Of a DNA stretch of 62,937 bases, positions 8,564 through 16,784 are shown in pieces; positions within the stretch are counted from its first letter, which is position 1; each line of letters opens with the position of its first letter. The notes under the pieces are model-generated. The model saw only the letters and a program-made list of their open reading frames with translations, searched no databases and was not told the origin of the DNA. The DNA lies in contig JAEUHS010000082.1 of NCBI GenBank assembly GCA_016794035.1, forward strand, positions 1 to 62,937, written 5' to 3'. The stretch is from Planctomycetota bacterium. GTDB taxonomy: Bacteria; Planctomycetota; UBA1135; UBA2386. A program made the translations under genes and the position numbers.

Positions 8564-10033
8564 GTGTCCGCAGAGAGCTCCCACTCCCCCCTGTCCAACG
8601 CCGACGGCAGTTCCCCCCCGGAAGACCCCCTACCAGGTGGTCCGCACCCGGACCGGCAGTTCGGCTGGCGCTTCGCGCCCGCGATCCTGCTGCTGCCGGC
8701 CGACGTGCCGGCCGCGACGGCCGCCGCGACGGTGTCGCCGGTGTATCTGGGCCTCGGCCTGGTCGCAGCCACCCTGGCCGGGCTCGGCACGCTGGCCGCG
8801 GCCTGCCTGGTCGGCTACTCGCCGGCGCGGCTGTCCCAGCTGCTCGAGGAGGAACAGCGCAGCGACCGCGAGCAGCGCAACGACGAGATCGCCCGGCGCG
8901 ACATCGAGTATCTGGTCGTCGCGACGGTCTACTCGGCGACCGGCTGGACCGTGGGCCTGTGGTCGCTGCTCTACGCCACCGACGACGCCGCGCGACCCTG
9001 GGTGCTGGGCGTCTTCCTGGCGCTGATGCTGCTGTTCGCGGGCAGCCTGCCGGCGGCGATCGCGCAGGAACGCGCCGAGCGCACCGTGCTGTCGCTGCTG
9101 CCGTTCGTGCGCGGCGGCTGGTATCTGCTGCGCTGGCCGCTGGTCGTGCCGCTGCTGACCGTCACGCGACTGCTGATGCAGCTGTTCCGTCTCGGCCGGT
9201 CGAAGAAGAACGACCCCGGCGAGGTCCAGCGCCAGGTGATGGCCGCGGTCGCCGACTCGGTGACCGAGGACTCGCTGGCGCAGGAGGAACGCACCTGGAT
9301 CGGCAACATCGTCGGCCTGAAGGACCTGCAGGTCTCGACCGTGATGACGCCGCGGCCGGACATCGTCGCGTTCGACGTCACCCTGGCGGTGCGGGACGCG
9401 GTGCTGCAGGCACTCGAGCAGGGCTTCTCCCGCTACCCGGTCTACCGCGAACGGCTCGACGAGGTCGTCGGCATCTTCTACGTCAAGGACGCGCTGAAGC
9501 TGCTGAAGGACGACGCCGAGACGACGACCAGCGACACGCTCGCCTCGATCATGCGCGAGCCGCTGTTCGTGCCGGAGACCATGGGCGCAGCGCAGCTGCT
9601 GCGCCGTTTCCAGGCCGGCAACCAGCACATGGCGATCGTGCTCGACGAATACGGCACCACCGCGGGCCTCGCCACCGTCGAGGACCTGATCGAGGAGATC
9701 GTCGGTGACATCAGCGACGAGTACGACAGCCCGCACCAGGACGCTCCCGAGGAGGAGCAGATCCAGATCGTCGAGGCCGGTCGCGTACTCGAGATCCCGG
9801 CGCGCGCGACCGTCGCCGAGATCAACCAGCTGCTCGGCACCGACCTGCCCGAAGACGGCGACTGGGAGACCGTCGCGGGTCTGGTGATCGCCCACTGCAA
9901 CCACATCCCGACGATCGGCGAGACCGTGGTGGTCGACGGGGTCGAGTTCCGCGTGCTGCTCGCCGACGAACGCCGCCTGCTGCGCCTGCGCGCCACCGCG
10001 GTCGTGCCGGAGCCGGCCGAGGACAGCCGTTGA
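8564..10033 (+). CDS. CNNM/CorC-HlyC family membrane protein with CBS pair
   Basis: This 489-residue protein follows the plan of the UPF0053 (HlyC/CorC, CNNM) family, implicated in divalent cation, especially Mg2+, efflux. Hydrophobic segments at about 60-85, 115-137, 146-167 and 185-208 match a DUF21-type membrane domain, though the first part is poorly conserved. A CBS pair follows (about 257-385, with VMTPRPDIVAF and MAIVLDEYGTTAGLATVEDLIEEIVGD) and then a CorC_HlyC transporter-associated domain (about 405-480). GTG 8564 is supported by a TATGCT box upstream. The TTG start of recO overlaps its stop codon by 4 bases, indicating translational coupling. Confidence 0.86.
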   Translation: MSAESSHSPLSNADGSSPPEDPLPGGPHPDRQFGWRFAPAILLLPADVPAATAAATVSPVYLGLGLVAATLAGLGTLAAACLVGYSPARLSQLLEEEQRSDREQRNDEIARRDIEYLVVATVYSATGWTVGLWSLLYATDDAARPWVLGVFLALMLLFAGSLPAAIAQERAERTVLSLLPFVRGGWYLLRWPLVVPLLTVTRLLMQLFRLGRSKKNDPGEVQRQVMAAVADSVTEDSLAQEERTWIGNIVGLKDLQVSTVMTPRPDIVAFDVTLAVRDAVLQALEQGFSRYPVYRERLDEVVGIFYVKDALKLLKDDAETTTSDTLASIMREPLFVPETMGAAQLLRRFQAGNQHMAIVLDEYGTTAGLATVEDLIEEIVGDISDEYDSPHQDAPEEEQIQIVEAGRVLEIPARATVAEINQLLGTDLPEDGDWETVAGLVIAHCNHIPTIGETVVVDGVEFRVLLADERRLLRLRATAVVPEPAEDSR

Positions 10034-10812
10034 CCGCGGCGCCGGGCGCGCCGGCGGCCCGGAGCGCCGGGCCGGCGCGTGCCGCCACCACCGCCGCGGT
10101 GGTCCTGCGCCGCAGCGACTTCCGCGAATCGAGCCGCATCGTCACCTGTCTGACGCGCGATCAGGGCCGGGTGACCGCGCTGGCCAAGGGCGCCCATCGT
10201 CCCGACTCACCGTTCCTGGGCCGCATCGACTTCCTCAACGAACTGCAGGCGACGTTCGGCGCGGACCGCGGCGGGCTGCGGCTGTTCGTGCGCGCCGACC
10301 TGGTGCGCGAGCGGCGCGGCCTGCGCGCCCGCCGCCGCTACCTGGCCGCCAGCCATCTGGCACAGCTGTGCGAGTTCGCGATGCCGGACCAGCGACCGGA
10401 ACCGGCCGTGTTCGATCTGTTGACCGGCGGCCTGGCGCTGCTCGAACGCTGCCCCGACGCGGCCCTCGGCCACGTCGTGCTCGGGCTCGAGCTGCGCCAT
10501 CTCGAACTGCTCGGGGCCCTGCCGGACCTCGAGCGCTGCGCGCACTGCGGTGTGGCCCTCGCGACGGCGGCGTTCCGCAACACCGGCGACGCGGGCCTGG
10601 TCTGCCGCCAGCACGCCGAACTGCCGCGGCTGGCCGTCGGCGCCCAGGTGCTCGAGCTGCTGCGCACGTTGCGGTCGACGCCGGGACGCCTGTGGCCGCA
10701 ACTGGCGCCGGCGATCGCGGCGCGCATCGCCGCACCGCTGCCGGCCCTGTGGCTCGCCGCGGCGACCGAGCAGCACTCGCGCTGGCGGGCGCTGTTCTTC
10801 GATCGCGACTGA
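10030..10812 (+). CDS. recO: DNA repair protein RecO
   Basis: RecO loads RecA onto SSB-coated single-stranded DNA with RecR and anneals strands during gap repair. The 260-residue product has an N-terminal OB-fold (about 20-95, with AVVLRRSDFRESSRIVTC and ALAKGAHR) and a helical C-terminal domain with a zinc site: Cys170, Cys173, Cys192 and His195. The start is TTG at 10030, overlapping the previous stop in a TTGA arrangement. The first 20 residues are an Ala/Pro-rich extension before the usual RecO start region. Confidence 0.9.
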   Translation: MTAAPGAPAARSAGPARAATTAAVVLRRSDFRESSRIVTCLTRDQGRVTALAKGAHRPDSPFLGRIDFLNELQATFGADRGGLRLFVRADLVRERRGLRARRRYLAASHLAQLCEFAMPDQRPEPAVFDLLTGGLALLERCPDAALGHVVLGLELRHLELLGALPDLERCAHCGVALATAAFRNTGDAGLVCRQHAELPRLAVGAQVLELLRTLRSTPGRLWPQLAPAIAARIAAPLPALWLAAATEQHSRWRALFFDRD

Positions 10813-10822
10813 GCCGGGACGA

Positions 10823-10866
10823 GAGGGTCGGGCGCTGCGACGCAGTCGCCCACGCGACCGACCCTC
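10823..10866 (+). terminator. Inverted repeat after recO (possible factor-independent pause or terminator)
   Basis: The arms GAGGGTCGG (10823-10831) and CCGACCCTC (10858-10866) pair perfectly over 9 bases and enclose a smaller hairpin (CTGC-GAC-GCAG). There is no T-run, so a classical intrinsic terminator is not certain. It lies 11 bases after the recO stop. Confidence 0.4.
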
Positions 10867-10969
10867 GCGTGGAAGCCGTCGGGTGGCAGCGCCGGGCCGC
10901 CTGGCAGCGAGCCATCGGGCGCCGGAAATGTCTCGCGGCGGCACGCCCCGCCGCCGAACATCGCCGGCG

Positions 10970-11890
10970 ATGCGTCGCCGCTGCCGACCGAAGCCCCTGC
11001 TGCCTGCCGTGCTGCTGCTCGCCGCGTGCGCGTCGACGCCGCCGGTCGATCCCGATCCGGAGCGCCTGCTCGGCACCGCCGAGGCGCTGGTGACCGCGCG
11101 CGACTACGACCAGGCGCTGGCGCAGCTGGACCTGCTGTCCGACACGATCTGCCCCAAGCGCCTGCGCGATCGGCGCGACCTGGCGCGGGCCGGGGCGCAC
11201 CTCGGCCTGGGCCAGTACTGGGACGCGTTCCTGGCGCTCGAACAGTTCTCCGACCTGTATCCGCACAGCGAGCTGCGGCCGGCGGTCGTCGAGATGCTGT
11301 GGGACATCGGTCGCACGCTGGCGACCTCCGACCGCGGCTTCTGGATCTTCTGGTCGGATCGGCGCGGCGGCCGCACCGTGCTCGAGCATCTGATCACCCG
11401 CCACCCGGACACGCAGCGCCTGGCCGATGCGCTGCGCCTGCTCGGCGACATGGCCTACGAGGACGGCAACTACGAGCTGGCGCAGGAACGCTTCCGGGAC
11501 CTGATGCGGCGCCGCCCCGAGAGCGAGTGGGTCAAGTACGCCGGCTTCCGGTTCGCGATGAGCATCGTCGACAGCCTGCAGGGCCCGGACTACGACCTCG
11601 ACAAGATGAACCTCGCGGTGCGCGAGCTGTCGGACTTCCTGGCGACCGCCCCCGAGAACCCCGAACTGGTCACCAAGGCCGGTGCGGCGCTGGAGAAGCT
11701 GCGCGAGTGGCGCGCCGAACGCCACCTCAGCATCGCCGGGTTCTACCGCCGCGTCGGCAACGTCGCCGGCCAGCGCTACCACCTGGACATCGCCAGCCGC
11801 AGCGAGTTCGAGGGCACGGCGGCCCATGCCGCGGCCGTCGAACAACGGGCCGAACTCGACCGCGCCACGGCGCCGGGAGCCACGCCGTGA
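10970..11890 (+). CDS. TPR lipoprotein, BamD/YfiO-like
   Basis: The 306-residue protein begins with a short basic segment and a lipoprotein signal ending LLLAACAS (lipid-modified Cys about residue 20). The rest is helical with tetratricopeptide-like pairs (ARDYDQALAQLDLLSDT; AHLGLGQYWDAFLALEQFSDLYPHSEL; DMAYEDGNYELAQERFRDLMRRRPES), the pattern of BamD, which holds BamA and helps fold outer-membrane proteins. E. coli BamD is 245 residues. A different TPR lipoprotein is possible. ATG 10970 was preferred over ATG 10928 because it starts the signal peptide. Its stop overlaps the start of the LptE-like gene by 4 bases, linking two outer-membrane assembly factors. Confidence 0.72.
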   Translation: MRRRCRPKPLLPAVLLLAACASTPPVDPDPERLLGTAEALVTARDYDQALAQLDLLSDTICPKRLRDRRDLARAGAHLGLGQYWDAFLALEQFSDLYPHSELRPAVVEMLWDIGRTLATSDRGFWIFWSDRRGGRTVLEHLITRHPDTQRLADALRLLGDMAYEDGNYELAQERFRDLMRRRPESEWVKYAGFRFAMSIVDSLQGPDYDLDKMNLAVRELSDFLATAPENPELVTKAGAALEKLREWRAERHLSIAGFYRRVGNVAGQRYHLDIASRSEFEGTAAHAAAVEQRAELDRATAPGATP

Positions 11891-12378
11891 CGCGCCCCGG
11901 CGCGGTCGTCTGGGCGCTGCTGCTGACCGGCGGCTGCGGGTATTCGTTCGGTTCGGGCCTGCCCGAACAGGGCGTGCGCAGCGTCGCGCTGGCGGTCGTC
12001 GGCAACGAGACGTGGCGCCAGCGCCTCGAGGTCGAACTCGGCAGCGCGCTCGCGCGCGAACTGCCGGTGTCGACCGACCTGGTGCTGGCCGATCGCCGGC
12101 GCGCGGATGCGATCCTGCAGGTCGTGTTCACCGACGCGCGCGAGCGCACGCTGGTGGCGGGCAGCCGCAGCGACCCGGTCCGCGAAGGCGCGCTCGAGGC
12201 AGCCGTGCGCGTGCGGCTGGTGCGCCGCGACGGCACGGTGCTGCTCGAGCGGCGGCTGCTGGACCGCACCGAGTTCCGCGATCCGATCGGCGAGGACCTC
12301 GGCACGGCCCGCGTCGAACTCGCCGAGGACCTGGCGCGCAAGATCGCGCTGGCGCTGGAGAGCGACCTGCCACGCTGA
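11887..12378 (+). CDS. lptE: LPS-assembly lipoprotein LptE-like
   Basis: This is a small lipoprotein of 163 residues with the signal LLLTGGC and a mature start CGYSFGSGLP, followed by VRSVALAVVGNETWRQRLEVELGSALARELP. That opening is characteristic of LptE-family proteins, which plug the LptD translocon that inserts lipopolysaccharide into the outer leaflet. The remaining alternating strands and helices fit the alpha-beta fold. The GTG start overlaps the TGA of the BamD-like gene. The identification rests on the N-terminal motif and size; sequence conservation in this family is weak. Confidence 0.75.
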   Translation: MTRPGAVVWALLLTGGCGYSFGSGLPEQGVRSVALAVVGNETWRQRLEVELGSALARELPVSTDLVLADRRRADAILQVVFTDARERTLVAGSRSDPVREGALEAAVRVRLVRRDGTVLLERRLLDRTEFRDPIGEDLGTARVELAEDLARKIALALESDLPR

Positions 12379-12393
12379 GCCGGTGCGCGCGGG

Positions 12394-13218
12394 TCACTTC
12401 GGCTCGTCGCCGTCCTTGCCCTCGTGCTCCTTGCCGTCGCTGTCCTTGGCGTCGCCGTCCTTGCCGTCGGCGTCCTTGGCCTTCTCCTTGCCCTTGACCG
12501 GCTCCGGCTTGGTGACCTGGATCCAGCTGCGCACGATCGTCGGCGGCTCCGCCATCGGGCTGCCGCGCTCGTTGCCCGCGGCCTCGAGCGCCTTCAGCAC
12601 CTCCATGCCCTGCGCGACCTCGCCCCAGATCGTGTGCTTGCCGTCGAGGTGCGGCGTCGGCACGAACGTGAGGAAGAACTGCGAGCCGTCGGTCTTCGGC
12701 TGGCCGGTGTTGGCCGTGCTGAGGATGCCGGGCTTGTCGTGCTTGCGCGTGCCGAAGAACTCGCCGTCGATCGTGTAGCCGGGGCCGCCGCTGCCGGTGC
12801 CCAGCGGGCAGCCGCCCTGCGCCATGAACCCCTTGATGATGCGGTGGAACTTCAGGCCGTCGTAGTAGCCGAGCCGGGCGAGGTAGATGCCGTTGGTGAC
12901 GTGCATCGGCGCCGTGTCGGGGAACATCTTGACGACGACCAGCCCCTTCGAGGTCTCGATGTGCCAGAAGTACTCGCTCTTGGCGTCGAACGGCACCAGC
13001 GCCGGCTCGACCAGGTGGGTGCGCCAGTCGGGCCGTGACGTGTCGACCTTGTTGCGGGCGATGAACTTGTCGATGGCGAGGATCGCCGGATCCTTGGCCA
13101 TGACCAGGTCCTTCTTCGCCTTGTCGACGGGCTTCTGCTTGTCGCCCTTGTCCTGCGCGGGCAGGGCCGCGACGAGACAGAGGATCGTGGGACAGATCGT
13201 GCGCAGTAGTTGGCTCAT
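12394..13218 (-). CDS. Secreted cyclophilin-type peptidyl-prolyl isomerase with Lys/Asp-rich tail
   Basis: This isomerase catalyses proline cis-trans isomerisation, probably in the periplasm. The 274-residue product has a signal peptide (TICPTILCLVAALPAQ), a linker, and a cyclophilin domain (about residues 85-230) with the catalytic segment KFHRIIKGFMAQGGCP and the GSQFFLTF block. The last 35 residues are a charged tail built from short K, D, G and E repeats (KDGDAKDSDGKEHEGK), not part of the fold. ATG 13218 is preceded by a TATGCT box 7 bases upstream; GTG 13239 and ATG 13230 are in frame but would fall on or before that box. Confidence 0.9.
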   Translation of the reverse strand: MSQLLRTICPTILCLVAALPAQDKGDKQKPVDKAKKDLVMAKDPAILAIDKFIARNKVDTSRPDWRTHLVEPALVPFDAKSEYFWHIETSKGLVVVKMFPDTAPMHVTNGIYLARLGYYDGLKFHRIIKGFMAQGGCPLGTGSGGPGYTIDGEFFGTRKHDKPGILSTANTGQPKTDGSQFFLTFVPTPHLDGKHTIWGEVAQGMEVLKALEAAGNERGSPMAEPPTIVRSWIQVTKPEPVKGKEKAKDADGKDGDAKDSDGKEHEGKDGDEPK

Positions 13219-13225
13219 CGGACCC

Positions 13226-13231
13226 AGCATA
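13226..13231 (-). promoter_or_regulatory. Putative -10 box TATGCT before the cyclophilin gene
   Basis: On the minus strand TATGCT lies 7 bases before ATG 13218, which would give a leaderless transcript. Confidence 0.5.
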
Positions 13232-13296
13232 CCTGCCACCCGCCGGGCGACGAAAACGCCGTCTGCCCCCTGGCGCCGATCGGCGCCGGGCAGGGG

Positions 13297-14472
13297 TCAG
13301 GCTCCCGGCGCCGACAGCCCGCTCGACGCCGACGCCGATGGGTCGTTCAGGGTCGCCGACAGCCGATCGCTCGGCGGCAAGCCGAACTGCAGCCAATGCA
13401 GGATGCGGGCGATGCGGTGGTAGTACTGGTGGTGCTGCATCACCTCGGCGTGACCGCCGGCGGCGACGCGGGCGCGGTCGACATCGCGGTGCAGCCACTC
13501 GTCGATCTTCGCCAGCGCCTCGTCCTCGTCGCGGTACCAGACCAGGTGTTCTCCGTCGGTGAACACGTCTTCGAGCCGCGGCACGTAGTGCGTCAGGTGG
13601 AAGGCGCCGCAGGCGAGCGTCAGGAACGTGCGATTGCTGAAGTAGTAGAGGTCGTCGTTGACCTCGTTGACGCCGAGCACGATGCGCGACGTCGCGCAGA
13701 CCTTCGCGTAGCCGCGGTTGCCGATCGGGCCGTGCACGCGCAGGCCGCCGTGCAGGTGGCTCCAGCGATCCCAGTGCCGGCCGAAGACGTCGGTGCGATA
13801 CCGCCGGCTCACCTCGGCCAGGAACGACGCCCGTTGCCCGCGCCGTCCCGGGCCACCGACGAACGCGACGTCACGCACGGGCGGCTGCGGCCCAGCCGGG
13901 TGATGGAAGCGCGGCGAGAAGCCGCTCATCAGGAACGCCATGTTGTCCAGGCCGCGCTCCTGCAGCCAGGCGAAGCGCGCCGGGTTGCTCATGCAGACCA
14001 GGTCGGCGAGCGCGAAGTAGTCGACGATCGAGCCGTCGAGCGCCTCGAGCGCCTCCTCACACCAGATCACCAACCGGGCCTCGCGCCGGAACTCGGCGGC
14101 CAGCAGCGGCGGCAGATCGCGGAAGAAGACGAACACGACATCCGGCCGGAAACGGCGGAACTCCGCCCGGGCGAGCCGGATGGCGGCGGCGGCGCCGAAC
14201 CAGCGCCGCCAGGTCACCAGGTTGCGCCAACGCACCTCGACGCCGTGCTCGCGCAGCCCGTCGACCAGGGCCCCCGAGCAGCGCGTGCGCGACATGTTCT
14301 TGCCGAAGAACAGCACCCGGCGCGCGGGGCCGAGGCGCGACCGGGGCGACTCGCCGCGCGCGGCCTCGACCGGGTCGGGACGCTCGAGATCGACGTCGCG
14401 GCCGATCGCGGGCCCGCCGAGGTCGTCGGCGGCACGGGTGCCGATCAACTGCTCAGGATGTTCGGCCGCCAT
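13297..14472 (-). CDS. CgeB-like glycosyltransferase
   Basis: The 391-residue protein has two Rossmann-like halves typical of GT-B glycosyltransferases. The N-terminal half carries RRVLFFGKNMSRTR and a long VFVFFRDLPPLL strand region; the C-terminal half (VAFVGGPGRRGQRASFL, VNDDLYYFSNRTFLTLACGAF, FTDGEHLVWYRDEDEAL) matches the Glyco_trans_1_2/CgeB domain, in which a spent donor site and a strongly conserved R-x-F/E region occur. Donor and acceptor are unknown. It ends a minus-strand glycan cluster. ATG 14472 was chosen because the in-frame region before it is a 15-bp minisatellite and Ser/Arg-rich, which looks non-coding. Confidence 0.78.
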   Translation of the reverse strand: MAAEHPEQLIGTRAADDLGGPAIGRDVDLERPDPVEAARGESPRSRLGPARRVLFFGKNMSRTRCSGALVDGLREHGVEVRWRNLVTWRRWFGAAAAIRLARAEFRRFRPDVVFVFFRDLPPLLAAEFRREARLVIWCEEALEALDGSIVDYFALADLVCMSNPARFAWLQERGLDNMAFLMSGFSPRFHHPAGPQPPVRDVAFVGGPGRRGQRASFLAEVSRRYRTDVFGRHWDRWSHLHGGLRVHGPIGNRGYAKVCATSRIVLGVNEVNDDLYYFSNRTFLTLACGAFHLTHYVPRLEDVFTDGEHLVWYRDEDEALAKIDEWLHRDVDRARVAAGGHAEVMQHHQYYHRIARILHWLQFGLPPSDRLSATLNDPSASASSGLSAPGA

Positions 14473-14529
14473 GTTCCTCCCTGCCTCCTCCGGAGCTGCC
14501 GGCCCATCACCCGATGCGCAGCGGCGCGG

Positions 14530-14604
14530 TGCCCGATCACGCCGGGCCCGATCCACTGCTGGCCGATCCCGCGTTGGCCAATCCCTCGCTGGCCGATCAC
14601 TCGA
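14530..14604. repeat. Five-unit 15-bp degenerate minisatellite
   Basis: Units begin at 14530, 14545, 14560, 14575 and 14590 and follow the pattern TGGCCGATCNCTCGN with a few substitutions each. The last unit contains the stop codon of the WaaP-like kinase gene; the array fills the gap before the glycosyltransferase start. The unit length is a multiple of three. Confidence 0.8.
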
Positions 14605-15619
14605 TGGTGCGGGCATGACGTTCGTATGCCGCGATGGCATCCCGCACGCCCGCTTCGATCTGTTCCTCGCTGCACGCGCGCGGAGCATACAACCCGCCAC
14701 CGCCGCCGAACCACCACCACTTCTGCAAGTACGCCCGGAAAACAGGCGGCTGGCCGTCGAGCACCTGCAACGCGCGCTGCCCGAGCCAGGCGCGGCGCAG
14801 CTCCCGACCGCCCAACCGCCAGGTCCCGTCGCCGAGTTCGCCACGTGTTCGGTGCAGCACGCCGCGCAACCCCGGGCGACGCGTGAACTCGGTGCTCTCG
14901 GCGAGGCAGCGACGGATGCGTCCGCGCAGGAAGCGGGCACGCGCGACTTCGGCGGCGGCCCAGGCCCGCTCGGCTTCGGCCTCGTCGCGCAACAGCCCGC
15001 TGCCCAACAGCGCGGCGGCCGCGTCGCCGCGCGACAGGCCGGCGCGGTCCTGCAGCAGGCGCACCGCCGCCGCGACGCGCCGCGCGGTGCCCGCGCGCCG
15101 GCCGGTGCGCGACGCCGACTGCAGGTCGAGCACGGCGAGGCGGCCATCGATCAGGCGCAGGAAGTTGCCGCTGTGCAGATCGCGGTGCACGATCCCGGCC
15201 GCGAGCAGCCGCCGCGCCAGCACGGCCTCCTCCTGCAGGCGGCCGTCGAGCGCGCCGCCTTCGTGCCGGTGCTCGAGCGCGCGCAGCACCAGCATCGATC
15301 GGTACGGCAACCCCCACCGGCGGGCGCTGCGCACGGCGACCACCGGCGGGCAGACGATGCCGGCCGCGGCCGTCGCCGCCAGCAGCCTGGCCTCGTGTTC
15401 GGCCGGCAGCACCCGCAGCAGGTAGCGGAGCCGGTCCTTGCCGCGCGGGAACGTCATCACCTTGACGAACACCGGGCCCGACGGCAGCTGGCCGCGGTGC
15501 ACGCTGCGCACCAGGCGGCCCTGTTGCAGCTCCAGATCGGCGGGCAACCGACCGCTGGCGACGAAGCTGCGCCACCAGCGATCGAGTTCCGCGGCGTCGG
15601 CGGCGTCGGTGCCGTTCAC
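14597..15619 (-). CDS. Lipopolysaccharide core kinase, WaaP/Kdo-kinase family
   Basis: The 340-residue protein has a small kinase fold: Lys53 in VFVKVM, Glu74 in PAEHEARLL, the catalytic loop VHRDLHSGNFL (His145, Asp147, Asn152) and a metal-binding VLDLQSA (Asp165), where DLQ replaces the DFG of protein kinases. This is the WaaP/RfaP/InaA pattern, enzymes that phosphorylate sugars of the LPS core. Its GTG start overlaps the stop of the upstream glycosyltransferase by 4 bases, so the two are coupled. Its presence argues for a phosphorylated inner-core-like glycan. Confidence 0.82.
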   Translation of the reverse strand: MNGTDAADAAELDRWWRSFVASGRLPADLELQQGRLVRSVHRGQLPSGPVFVKVMTFPRGKDRLRYLLRVLPAEHEARLLAATAAAGIVCPPVVAVRSARRWGLPYRSMLVLRALEHRHEGGALDGRLQEEAVLARRLLAAGIVHRDLHSGNFLRLIDGRLAVLDLQSASRTGRRAGTARRVAAAVRLLQDRAGLSRGDAAAALLGSGLLRDEAEAERAWAAAEVARARFLRGRIRRCLAESTEFTRRPGLRGVLHRTRGELGDGTWRLGGRELRRAWLGQRALQVLDGQPPVFRAYLQKWWWFGGGGGLYAPRACSEEQIEAGVRDAIAAYERHARTIE

Positions 15620-16773
15620 GTGGCGCCTCCGCGCGCGGCGAGCAGCGCCGCGTAGAGGTCGCGCGTGCGCTCGGCGGCACGAACGGGATCCAGGTCCCGG
15701 TTCGCCCGCTCGCGCGCGGCGGCCCCCATGCGCCGGCGGCGGCCGTCGTCCTGCAGCAGTGCCACCAGCGCCGCCGCCAGCGCCGCGGGGTCCTCGTCGC
15801 AGACGACGCCGGGCGCCTCGCCGGCGCGGCGCGCGCCCAGCAGCTCCGGCAGGATGCCGCGGCGGGTCGCCACCACCGGCAGGCCGTGCGCCATCGCGTC
15901 GCAGACCGCGCGACAGGTGCCGTCGCTGCCGGGCACCAGGAACAGGAACGCATCGAGCGAGCGCAGCGCCGCGTCGTAGGCGGCGCCCTTCTGGTAGCCG
16001 GGCAGGGCGACGTGCGCGCCGAGACCCAGCCGCCGGATCGGCTCGTCGACGAGTGCGCGCGTGTCCGTCTCGTTGCCCCGACCGAGCAGCACGAAGCGCG
16101 CCGCCGGCACCGCGTCGACGACCGCGCGCGCCGTCGCCCAGAGCAGATCGAAGCGGCGGTGCGGCTGGATGCGCGCGGTGATGCCGACCAGCCGGTGGGC
16201 CGCGTCGAACCCCCACTGGGCGCGCTGGTCCGCGCCGTCGACCGCGCGCCGTTCGGTCACCGGCTCCTGCCACAGCACACGATCCGCCGGCACTGCGAAC
16301 GCACGCACGACGCCGTCGCACGCCGCCCGCGTCGGCGCCAGCACACCGTGCGTGCGCCGGAACGCGTAGCGCTCGCGCCAGCCGCGCGACGGCGGCTCGG
16401 GGTCGTAGAGCGTGCGCACCACCACCGGTGGCTGCGGCAGCCGGCGGCACGCCAGCGCCGCCAGCAGGTGGTCGGCGGCCTGGTGGCAGTGCACGACGTC
16501 GAAGCGATCGCGGCGCAGGATCGTGCGCAGCGCCGCGATGTCGCGCAGCAGCGACGGCACGTGGAAGTGCTTGCGCAGCTCGAGTCCGGTGACGACCGGC
16601 AGCCGCCATCGCCACAGCTCCTCGGCGACCCGGTGTTCGCCGCCGCGGTGCACGTACCCCGCCTGCGCGAACGTGACGTCGAGGCCGAGCGCCCGCAGGC
16701 GCGCGGCCGCACGGATCGCCGGATCGGCGGGGCCGGTCCACTTGTAGTTCGCGAACAGGTGCAGCACGCGCAT
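15616..16773 (-). CDS. Glycosyltransferase family 4
   Basis: This GT-B enzyme of 385 residues opens with MRVLHLFANYKWTGPADPAIRAAARL and contains a central DVVHCHQAADHLLAAL. The C-terminal donor domain has GITARIQPHRRFDLL and the nucleotide-sugar loop GSDGTCRAVCDAMAHGLPVVA. In that loop the usual first glutamate of the EX7E motif is replaced. Together with neighbouring kinase and GT2 genes it probably builds the sugar core of an outer-membrane glycolipid. ATG 16773 follows the GT2 stop by 11 bases. Confidence 0.85.
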   Translation of the reverse strand: MRVLHLFANYKWTGPADPAIRAAARLRALGLDVTFAQAGYVHRGGEHRVAEELWRWRLPVVTGLELRKHFHVPSLLRDIAALRTILRRDRFDVVHCHQAADHLLAALACRRLPQPPVVVRTLYDPEPPSRGWRERYAFRRTHGVLAPTRAACDGVVRAFAVPADRVLWQEPVTERRAVDGADQRAQWGFDAAHRLVGITARIQPHRRFDLLWATARAVVDAVPAARFVLLGRGNETDTRALVDEPIRRLGLGAHVALPGYQKGAAYDAALRSLDAFLFLVPGSDGTCRAVCDAMAHGLPVVATRRGILPELLGARRAGEAPGVVCDEDPAALAAALVALLQDDGRRRRMGAAARERANRDLDPVRAAERTRDLYAALLAARGGAT

Positions 16774-16784
16774 CGTCCCGCCGC

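Noticed and set aside
14473..15147. An upstream extension of the CgeB-like glycosyltransferase frame
   Set aside because: The frame runs through the minisatellite and antisense-phase of the WaaP kinase, whose catalytic motifs are intact in another frame.
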